From assembly GCA_016932295.1 (NCBI GenBank), contig JAFGDC010000495.1:1-7427 (forward strand): a stretch of DNA of 7,427 nt, read 5' to 3'. Position numbers and translations under genes: made by a program. The notes beneath the pieces were generated by a model. That model saw nothing but the letters and a program-made list of their open reading frames with translations. It was not told the DNA's origin and searched no databases. Below are positions 1 to 5,684 of this stretch, piece by piece; within the stretch, counting starts at the first letter, position 1; every line of letters starts with the position of its first letter. This stretch comes from a candidate division CSSED10-310 bacterium. GTDB taxonomy: Bacteria > CSSED10-310 > JAFGDC01.

Positions 1-16
1 AGACCATCCGATAGGG

Positions 17-163
17 TTACTTCCGTTCGGCGCCGGTCGTGCCGATCAGGACGCCGAGAACCAGGAGCGCCAGCAGGCCAGTCGTGACTCCCGTGGCGGG
101 TACCGGCGGCGGCGTTGGACTGGGCGCGGGGGTGGGCTGTGGCGTCGGTGTGATGGCGGGAAA
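17..163 (-). other. C-terminal Pro/Thr linker plus VPATG sorting-signal-like tail of the 17-2260 protein
   Basis: The last 48 residues have the tripartite form of a sorting signal: a Pro/Thr/Ser-rich spacer (bases 104-163), the pentapeptide VPATG (bases 89-103), then a hydrophobic stretch of about 19 residues rich in Leu, Val and Gly, and a short charged end, AERK. LPXTG sortase substrates and PEP-CTERM/exosortase-type substrates share this plan. VPATG differs from LPXTG only in its first residue, but an LPXTG-type sortase would be unusual if the host is Gram-negative. The tail could also be a plain membrane anchor. No sortase or exosortase gene is in the window. Confidence 0.6.
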
Positions 164-2260
164 GCTGCATAACCAGGCCAGGGTGTTCTTGAGCAGCTTC
201 TGACAATGAACGCGGGAACTGGTATTGGTCCAGTCGGCGGCATCCAGATTGCCGTTCCAGAAAACAACCCGACCATCCGCGCCAATACCCTCGGTGGCGA
301 TGATCTTGCCGACACCACCCGTCAACGTGGCAATCGAGGCGGCACCCTCGGCCTGATCGGCGATGGCGTAATCATGATCAGAATGCCCGCAGCGCAGATC
401 GGTTCCTCCAATCCAACTGCCATAGGGTCCATTCACGATCGGGTGCGTCGCCGAACCGACCTGGAAGAAACCCTCGAAAGGACCGTCTCCGAAGGTGGAA
501 GAGCGGATCAACCGGCGCACTCTGTCGTCGGAAGGGCTTCCCAGGCAGTCATAACCGGTCAGAAGCAGGCGTCCGCCATCCTGCACCCAGTCTTCAACCG
601 TGACATATTCCAGTTCGGTGATGAGACGGTCTGTGGTGTACCAGAATACGACATCATACTGACCAATGACGAACGGATCCTCGGTAAACAGCGCTGTGCC
701 GTTGTCCTCGAAGACAGTGTAATCGAGCGCCATGCTGTCCAGAATGACGGTCGCTTCCGCCAGTTGTGAATCATCTGAGATGACTGCGATCCCGCAATCC
801 GAACGGGCTCCGCAGCGGATCGAATTGGCGATTATGGTGCGAAAGATCTCGTAGTCTTCCTCATCGGTCCAGTAGCTGCCTCGCGGTGAGTTGGAAAAGC
901 AGACCACGTCGCCTGCGTTGTACAGATCCGCATAGAACAGGACTGTTTCATTCAGGCCATTGCGGGCCGCGATTTCCACGTCACCACTGCGCACCCGCAA
1001 CTGGAAACGGGCCGCCGATTCATTGTCGAAATTGTAATTCTGCGGCAATTCCGTGGTCAGGAAGTGGCTGTTGTCCCACAACCAGAGGTGAGTGGGCGGG
1101 GGAATGGTCCACTGATACTGACTGGTATCCAGGGCGAAGAGGATATCATGGATCGCCTGCACATAGGCCGTTGTCGCCGTGCCGCCGATAACCATGAGCC
1201 GGTTGCCGTTCGCCACCACCTGATCGTACAGTTGCCCGACATCCACCGCCGTGATGTCGCCACCATCGAGGGCGGCGAACACCATGTCATACGCGCTCGC
1301 ATCCAGGCTCTGCCAGTCATCACCGAAAAGACTGTCATACGAATATCCCAACTCATCGAGAGCCATGAACAGTGATTCATCGACGGAAATGGTATGCAGG
1401 ACGAGCAGCGAGCACTCGCCGGCGACGGGCAGGCAATTGGCGATCACCTGCGCCAGGATATCGAGATCGGCCGCGATCGACCAGGCGTATTCAGAAGGAT
1501 CATTGGTGAACCAAATCATATCGCCACCGGTTCCATAGTCGGACTTCACCACCAGACATGGTTCATCGTCACCATTATCCGCCACCGTCATGGTGGTGGC
1601 GTCCAGGATACGGATGCAGTATCGGGCGGCATTACTGTTATTGAAGATGTACTCGGACGGCAGCAATCGCGCCAGTGGATGGGAGGTGGAGCGCACTCTC
1701 AGGTGCGGGACCGTGGCAACTTTCCAGTTGTAGGAAGCGGTATCGATATGCATCAGGTGATCATTGACCCCGTTTACAAATGCCGCTGAAGAAGATCCTC
1801 CCAGGAAGACAACCCGTTTTCCCTGGTCGATGAGCTGGCTTCGCACCGCCGCCAGGCTGGCATCACCCACGGCACAGTCGGCTATGGCGAAGAGCACCAT
1901 GTCGTATGGAGTGAAATCGATGACCGACCAATCCGTGCCCGCTTCCACGTAGTCGTAACCCAATCCCAGATCCACCAGGATTGCCTGCACCGAGTCGGAA
2001 ACATCAGTGGTGGCCACCAGCAGGAGATTCAACTGCCGGTCGGATGGGGAGCGGAAGCCGTGGCGCAGGAGACTGTCACTCGTCGCCGGGGACGCCGGCA
2101 GGAACAGCATGACCGGCACCAGCAGCCAGCAAAACAATACGTGCGGGCTAGTACCGGTTCCCGTGGCGATGGCGTTCGAGACGCGGGACGCGGCGCGTAT
2201 ACCAGCTTTCCGTATGCGTAAGGGCGGTGAATCAAAGACATGGTTGATTCCGTTATCCAC
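17..2260 (-). CDS. Secreted/surface protein with three tandem ThuA/GATase1-like domains and a C-terminal VPATG anchor-like tail
   Basis: I do not recognise a named family. The GTG start at 2260 is preceded by AGAGGA seven bases upstream. The N-terminus has a long basic region (residues 1-40), then a hydrophobic stretch (about 41-55) and a likely signal-peptidase site near SPA-TS (about 59), so export is predicted. Three alpha/beta domains follow at about 77-280, 283-485 and 487-699. The first two are clearly duplicated: both contain YDMV, a GG(S/T) turn (GGSSSAAF, GGTATTAY), an HD element, and N-x-N-AAR (FNNSNAAR, FDNESAAR). The third is more diverged (YDVVFW, GGRLLLTGYDCLGSP). The pattern of short beta strands and GG turns resembles the ThuA / class I glutamine amidotransferase-like fold, but this is inferred by eye and no catalytic triad is evident. 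A Pro/Thr linker (700-719), VPATG (720-724), a hydrophobic helix and the basic end AERK complete it. Likely a surface binding or structural protein rather than an enzyme. Confidence 0.85.
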   Translation of the reverse strand: MDNGINHVFDSPPLRIRKAGIRAASRVSNAIATGTGTSPHVLFCWLLVPVMLFLPASPATSDSLLRHGFRSPSDRQLNLLLVATTDVSDSVQAILVDLGLGYDYVEAGTDWSVIDFTPYDMVLFAIADCAVGDASLAAVRSQLIDQGKRVVFLGGSSSAAFVNGVNDHLMHIDTASYNWKVATVPHLRVRSTSHPLARLLPSEYIFNNSNAARYCIRILDATTMTVADNGDDEPCLVVKSDYGTGGDMIWFTNDPSEYAWSIAADLDILAQVIANCLPVAGECSLLVLHTISVDESLFMALDELGYSYDSLFGDDWQSLDASAYDMVFAALDGGDITAVDVGQLYDQVVANGNRLMVIGGTATTAYVQAIHDILFALDTSQYQWTIPPPTHLWLWDNSHFLTTELPQNYNFDNESAARFQLRVRSGDVEIAARNGLNETVLFYADLYNAGDVVCFSNSPRGSYWTDEEDYEIFRTIIANSIRCGARSDCGIAVISDDSQLAEATVILDSMALDYTVFEDNGTALFTEDPFVIGQYDVVFWYTTDRLITELEYVTVEDWVQDGGRLLLTGYDCLGSPSDDRVRRLIRSSTFGDGPFEGFFQVGSATHPIVNGPYGSWIGGTDLRCGHSDHDYAIADQAEGAASIATLTGGVGKIIATEGIGADGRVVFWNGNLDAADWTNTSSRVHCQKLLKNTLAWLCSFPAITPTPQPTPAPSPTPPPVPATGVTTGLLALLVLGVLIGTTGAERK

Positions 2261-2314
2261 TCAAGTATCCTCTGGTAAAAGTCACTCTAACTTTCTAATC
2301 CCACGGAAGATCCC
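2261..2314. promoter_or_regulatory. Short divergent intergenic region (presumed promoter/operator zone)
   Basis: Only 54 bases separate the minus-strand GTG (2260) from the plus-strand ATG (2315). The stretch is AT-richer than its surroundings. It contains both ribosome binding sites and a small inverted repeat, AAAGT (2278-2282) and ACTTT (2290-2294), around a seven-base spacer. I could not pick convincing -35/-10 boxes on either strand. Two promoters cannot fit here without overlapping each other or the opposite gene, so shared control or promoters inside the neighbouring coding regions are likely. Confidence 0.35.
2268..2273 (-). promoter_or_regulatory. Ribosome binding site for the 17-2260 gene
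   Basis: AGAGGA on the minus strand lies seven bases before the GTG codon at 2260. It supports that GTG as the start over internal candidates and keeps the long basic N-region ahead of the signal peptide. Confidence 0.6.
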
Positions 2315-2473
2315 ATGTCAAGCAACCTTCGGGACTGGTGGTATCGCGCCGGGGAGGCGATCGAACCATACCGGTGTGATACCGCTGCGGGTGACAGGAT
2401 TCCGCTCGATTTGTGGTCGCAACTGATTGATGCGATTGACAGGGATGCACATGCTTACTATGATTCTGTCTGA
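2315..2473 (+). CDS. Small hypothetical protein (52 aa) or N-terminal half of an interrupted gene
   Basis: The ATG at 2315 is preceded by GGAAG five bases upstream. The 52-residue product begins MSSNLRDWWYRAGEAIEPYR and ends with DRDAHAYYDSV before UGA at 2471-2473. The composition is protein-like: acidic, with Trp, Tyr and amphipathic helix potential, many GNN codons and a moderately GC-rich third position. There is no signal peptide, membrane helix or recognisable family, and a single Cys. The same frame stays open and coding-like after the UGA to 2659, so this may be the front half of a protein of about 114 residues. It lies upstream of the FGE-like gene and is probably co-transcribed with it. 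Overlapping ORFs in other frames look less coding-like. Confidence 0.5.
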   Translation: MSSNLRDWWYRAGEAIEPYRCDTAAGDRIPLDLWSQLIDAIDRDAHAYYDSV

Positions 2474-2659
2474 CTTTCTATCGAACGGCTAAGGAGAAAC
2501 CGTCGCTGCACGCGAGTATGGATCGCCGGTGGTGACGCTGCGCTGTCTCCATCCGGCGCGGATGATTGCGAGCGGATACAGCCTGGTTCGATCATTGCGA
2601 TCCGGATGTGGAAGGACGATCGAACAATCAACCCGGGCGTCATTGCCGAGTTGGTGTGA
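2474..2659 (+). pseudogene. In-frame continuation of the small gene after UGA (gene remnant or recoded C-terminal half)
   Basis: After the UGA at 2471 the same frame runs 61 more codons to a stop at 2657-2659. From about 2522 it looks strongly coding: IAGGDAALSPSG, then DDCERIQPGSIIAIRMW and ending NPGVIAELV, with many GNN codons and GC-rich third positions. There is no ATG, GTG or TTG in this frame that could start it before the ATG in the IRMW segment, so it is hard to see as an independent gene. The linking piece 2474-2520 uses poor codons (CTA, AGG, AGA, CGA, GTA) in this frame. The -1 frame from 2470 (LTFYRTAKEKPSLHAS) looks better there, which hints at two compensating indels. The stop lies 14 bases before the next gene's GTG, a typical operon spacing. 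Alternatives are a decayed gene, an assembly error, UGA readthrough, or a frameshift. Confidence 0.4.
2482..2505 (+). other. Small hairpin just downstream of the in-frame UGA, with an SD-like loop
   Basis: CG-A-ACGG pairs with CCGTCG (six base pairs with one bulged A) around an 11-base loop, CTAAGGAGAAA. It begins nine bases after the UGA codon. The loop carries AAGGAG, a strong Shine-Dalgarno-like motif, but no start codon follows at the right distance in the coding frame. It could be chance. Confidence 0.3.
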
Positions 2660-2660
2660 T

Positions 2661-2666
2661 AAAGGA
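2661..2666 (+). promoter_or_regulatory. Ribosome binding site deciding the start of the FGE-like gene
   Basis: AAAGGA lies seven bases before the GTG at 2674 and two bases after the stop of the upstream reading frame. It favours GTG 2674 over the upstream ATG at 2566, whose extra 36 residues overlap the coding-like frame of the preceding gene. The later ATG at 2698 would remove the first zinc-ribbon cysteine. Confidence 0.6.
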
Positions 2667-2673
2667 TGGTGAC

Positions 2674-4089
2674 GTGGAGCACAAGGTCCGAAAATGCATG
2701 CTGTGCCAGACACCGCTGAAGGACGATGAGAAGAACGTCTGCGGTCGCTGCAGGTCACTGAGCATGGACTACAAGCGTGCACAGGAGAAGGCGGCGGCAA
2801 ACCGGGCGGACCGGAAGACGGAACGGCGGCAATTCCGTCATGAGGAGTCGCATCCGGACCGGGAGGAAAACCCGGTGGCGAAGGCTGGCGGAAAGCAGGA
2901 AAAGCTTCCCTGGGATGACGATGAAGAAGACGATCCAGTCGCCGCCGTGATTATCGAGGACCATCACAAGCATGCCTTCAGATTACTCCAGATGGGGAAA
3001 GTCCAGGAAGCCATCCAGCAGTGGCACAAAATTCTTGAACTGGATCCAGATGACGACGAGGCACGGGAGCACATCATGCGCACCCGGAAGCTTCTCAACA
3101 GGTCGGGCAATTCTGTGCAGGCGATGCGGACGCCGCGGCCGACCTTGCTGGCCGCGCTCAGCATCGTGCTGCTGATGGTGGCCATCACATTGTTCGCCCG
3201 TTTTGTTCTGGACATTGAACAGGTGCCCTTCCTGTCGATGCAACCCGTCGTCGATCCCACGCCGGTTCCCGTCATCCGGGGCGGCATGATTCTCGTGCCC
3301 GGCGGTCCTTTCATGATGGGGAGCGAGCATGGAACCGTCGGCGCCGGTAAGGATGAGATGCCTCGTCATGAAGTGGTCCTGTCACCATTCTACATGGATC
3401 TTCATGAAGTGACCGTACTGAAGTTCTGCGAGTTTCTGAACGATCAACCGCCGACCTCGTCGATAGGAAATTGGATCGACCTGGATTCGCCCCCACGGCA
3501 GATCAGGCGGATGAAAAACATGTATGTGCCCGAGTCGCGCACCGGCAGCTATCCGGTGGTGAATGTGAGCTGGGATGGCGCCGATGCCTATGCCCGGTGG
3601 GTGGGAAAGCGACTGCCCACGGAAGCGGAATGGGAGCGCGCTGCGCGTGGGACCGACCTGCGTCAATGGCCATGGGGAAATGATGATGACCCGACGCGGT
3701 GCAACGTGATGGAGAGTCCCCTCGGGCAATTGATGCCGGTTGGATCGGCTTCCGGCGATATCAGTGCCATCGGCTGCGTAGACATGGGGGGCAGCATTAT
3801 GGAATGGTGCCATGACTACTACAGTGACACCTACTATGCCTTTTCTGAGAAGGAAGACCCCAAGGGACCGATATCAGGCTCCTACAGGGTGCTGCGGGGA
3901 GGTTCATACAAAACCACAACGGTCGAGGCGAGATGCGCTCATCGCATGTTCTTCAAGGGTAACCACATGGCGGAAGATATCGGATTCCGTTGTGTCCGAC
4001 CGGTCCAGAGCATGATCAAGCAGCCCACCGAGTCATCGCCGACACCACGTCCCTCTGCTATTGACGACTTGAATCCGGACACTCCCTGA
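2674..4089 (+). CDS. Membrane protein: zinc ribbon, TPR-like segment, one TM helix, extracytoplasmic FGE/SUMF1-like domain
   Basis: From GTG 2674 the product has 471 residues. Residues 8-26 form a CxxC-11-CxxC zinc ribbon (C8, C11, C23, C26). A highly charged linker follows, then a TPR-like helical pair at about 97-137 (HAFRLLQMGKVQEAIQQW, ending ELDPDDDEA). A membrane helix lies at about 157-179, with basic residues on its N side, so the N-terminus should be cytoplasmic and the rest outside. The FGE-sulfatase (SUMF1) domain spans about 204-445: GGMILVPGGPFMMGSE (204-219), KRLPTEAEWERAARG (312-326), MEWCHD (376-381), LRGGSY (407-412), GFRCVRP (437-443). Active formylglycine-generating enzymes have two cysteines a few residues after the RGGS(Y/W) motif; here that place reads KTTTVEA, with only C421 further on. 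Sulfatase activation is therefore unlikely, and a binding or other SUMF1-like role is more plausible. A Pro/Ser/Thr tail ends the protein. It is probably translated after the short frame ending at 2659. Confidence 0.85.
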   Translation: MEHKVRKCMLCQTPLKDDEKNVCGRCRSLSMDYKRAQEKAAANRADRKTERRQFRHEESHPDREENPVAKAGGKQEKLPWDDDEEDDPVAAVIIEDHHKHAFRLLQMGKVQEAIQQWHKILELDPDDDEAREHIMRTRKLLNRSGNSVQAMRTPRPTLLAALSIVLLMVAITLFARFVLDIEQVPFLSMQPVVDPTPVPVIRGGMILVPGGPFMMGSEHGTVGAGKDEMPRHEVVLSPFYMDLHEVTVLKFCEFLNDQPPTSSIGNWIDLDSPPRQIRRMKNMYVPESRTGSYPVVNVSWDGADAYARWVGKRLPTEAEWERAARGTDLRQWPWGNDDDPTRCNVMESPLGQLMPVGSASGDISAIGCVDMGGSIMEWCHDYYSDTYYAFSEKEDPKGPISGSYRVLRGGSYKTTTVEARCAHRMFFKGNHMAEDIGFRCVRPVQSMIKQPTESSPTPRPSAIDDLNPDTP

Positions 4090-4277
4090 CTCTCTCCGAA
4101 AACGGCATTTCTCCCGTTCTGTTGCTTCAATCTGCGGGATCGGTTATGCACTGCATGGGATTGCAATTAAGCCTGATTCCCTGATTCCTTCGCATCGTGA
4201 AAAGAATGACTCGTCTTAATAACTGGAATCTACAGCGTTATCATGAAGCGGCAGCAGTTGTTCCGGATGGGAACCAC
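4090..4277. other. Convergent intergenic gap, no clear terminator or RNA
   Basis: This 188-base stretch lies between two genes ending toward each other. It contains a weak five-base hairpin (AACGG/CCGTT, 4101-4118) without a T-run, a short palindrome ATGCACTGCAT (4146-4156), and an eight-base tandem repeat. No small ORF with a convincing start and ribosome binding site was found. Termination for both genes is expected here, but no intrinsic terminator is visible. Confidence 0.5.
4172..4187. repeat. Two-copy 8-bp tandem repeat CCTGATTC
   Basis: CCTGATTC occurs twice head-to-tail at 4172-4179 and 4180-4187 in the convergent spacer. It is probably replication slippage with no evident function. 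Confidence 0.6.
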
Positions 4278-5618
4278 CTAGCCTGGAGACTGGCCGCGGA
4301 GATTCTTCAGCATCAATCGGGCAGTATTCCTCGCCAGTTTCACGCCATTGGACATCTGCCTGTCCTCGGGAAAGATCTGTGCCATGGTGGAGAGATACAA
4401 TGCCTTCACCGGTGTTTCGGAGGTTGGGATCAAGCGGCGGTAGCCTACGCTCACCACCGGTTGGGCGTGGTTTTCGCGCCAGATGAACATGTGGTCGACC
4501 CAGTCGCGTTTGAAGGCGGGAAAGATCTTCTCGAGATACGGGAGATACGCCTCGAAGAGTTCACCGGCATCCATCGCATAATAGGGATCGTCAGGATCCA
4601 TGTATCGTGAGAGATACGCGAAGTGGCTGCCTTGATAATGTGATGCATCCAGCAGGTTGGTCTGCTCGATGACGCCGACGAAGGGGCATGAAGTATCGGT
4701 GATATTCACCCAATACGTATCGGAGAGACGCCGATTTAATTGCAGCACAAGGCAGGCGTTGGCGAGGAAGCCGATAGCCTTGAGCGATTTCCGGTTGCCT
4801 GCAGGCAGATCGGGAACGATGGCGAGGTAATCCGGCACCTGGACGGTTGCCAACACGGCATCGAAGGCGCGGATTTCATCCGCCAGCACGATGCCGGTCG
4901 CCCTCCCATTTTCGATACGTACGGATGTGACCGGAGTCGATAAATGGATCTTGATGCCTTTCTCCCGCAGGAGTTCGCTAAGGCGTTTGAACAGCACACC
5001 ATACCCCCCCTCGAGATAGCCCAGCACCTCGCTGCCGCCCTTGGAACGCGATCCCCCGCGCTGCACCAGCTTGCTCCACAGCCAGGCGGCGGAAACCTCC
5101 GATGCGTATCGGCCGAACTTGGAACGAAACAGTGGCCGCCACAATGATTCGTAAACATTTTCCCCGGCCAGCCTGATTATCCACTCCCGGGCGGAAAGGT
5201 CATCCAATTCGCGCCAGTCTTTCACGAATTTCGCGCGCACCGCCATCAAACCCAAGCGGATGCGCCCGGCCAGGGAAAGAGGACTGTAGCGCAGCAGGTC
5301 CAGTGGAGAACTCAACCGGTAAATCCGGTTTACATAGAATGCGCCTGTCACTGTTTTCCGGAACCGCAGGTTGTCGCCGAGACCAACCTGGCGGATCAAC
5401 TCGATCAGGTCGGTGTCCTTGTTGTACAGGTGATGATAGTACTTTTCCAGCGTGGTGCCGCTGGTTTCAAACCAACCGGCCAATCCGCCAGGTGTGGAGT
5501 CGCGTTCGAAGACCTCCACCTGACAATTGGCATCCGCCAATTCCCAGGCGGCGGCCAAGCCCGAAATACCGGCACCGATGATTGCGATCTTGTGTTCGGA
5601 TTCATTTCCGGTGGTCAT
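4278..5618 (-). CDS. FAD-dependent oxidoreductase, protoporphyrinogen oxidase/amine oxidase-like
   Basis: The product has 446 residues from the ATG at 5618. An in-frame ATG at 5651 would add 11 residues but has no ribosome binding site, while GGAGG stands four bases before 5618. The N-terminal Rossmann fold has GAGISG (15-20), an acidic ribose-binding residue E38 in VEVFER, and the PGG motif (43-45) typical of the flavin amine oxidase / NAD(P)-binding Rossmann families (COG1232-like). The C-terminus carries LYLSTMAQIFPEDRQ, matching the second FAD-contacting segment of this group. The length is usual for the family. There is no signal peptide or membrane helix, so it should be cytosolic or peripheral. 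Such enzymes often occur in polysaccharide and lipid loci with unknown substrates, and genuine haem synthesis is not implied. It lies 66 bases after the transketolase-like gene in the same direction and is likely in its operon. Confidence 0.85.
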   Translation of the reverse strand: MTTGNESEHKIAIIGAGISGLAAAWELADANCQVEVFERDSTPGGLAGWFETSGTTLEKYYHHLYNKDTDLIELIRQVGLGDNLRFRKTVTGAFYVNRIYRLSSPLDLLRYSPLSLAGRIRLGLMAVRAKFVKDWRELDDLSAREWIIRLAGENVYESLWRPLFRSKFGRYASEVSAAWLWSKLVQRGGSRSKGGSEVLGYLEGGYGVLFKRLSELLREKGIKIHLSTPVTSVRIENGRATGIVLADEIRAFDAVLATVQVPDYLAIVPDLPAGNRKSLKAIGFLANACLVLQLNRRLSDTYWVNITDTSCPFVGVIEQTNLLDASHYQGSHFAYLSRYMDPDDPYYAMDAGELFEAYLPYLEKIFPAFKRDWVDHMFIWRENHAQPVVSVGYRRLIPTSETPVKALYLSTMAQIFPEDRQMSNGVKLARNTARLMLKNLRGQSPG

Positions 5619-5622
5619 GGTT

Positions 5623-5627
5623 CCTCC
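5623..5627 (-). promoter_or_regulatory. Ribosome binding site for the FAD oxidoreductase
   Basis: GGAGG on the minus strand, four bases before the ATG at 5618, is a strong Shine-Dalgarno match with slightly short spacing. Nothing comparable precedes the alternative ATG at 5651. Confidence 0.55.
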
Positions 5628-5684
5628 GTCTGTCAGAATCACTCGGATCATGTTCGTACGGCCAGGATGCCATCCCTGTCGACC

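Noticed and set aside
206..769. Long plus-strand ORF opposite the secreted-protein gene
   Set aside because: It lies antisense to a well-supported coding region, has no recognisable motif or ribosome binding site, and its openness is explained by GC-rich codons on the other strand. The same applies to 1394-1789, 4197-4610, 5430-6059 and 5527-6147.
2007..2426. Plus-strand ORF crossing the divergent spacer
   Set aside because: It is mostly antisense to the secreted-protein gene and conflicts with the better small ORF at 2315-2473.
2566..2673. Upstream ATG start (2566) for the FGE-like gene
   Set aside because: The extra 36 residues overlap a better coding frame ending at 2659 and lack a good ribosome binding site. 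GTG 2674 has AAAGGA at ideal spacing and starts just before the zinc ribbon.
3890..4000. Diversity-generating retroelement variable region in the FGE-like C-terminus
   Set aside because: DGR targets often use this fold, but the segment is not rich in AAC/AAT-type codons, no template repeat was seen, and no reverse transcriptase is in the window.
4101..4118. Intrinsic terminator after the FGE-like gene
   Set aside because: The stem is only five base pairs (AACGG/CCGTT) and no T-run follows.
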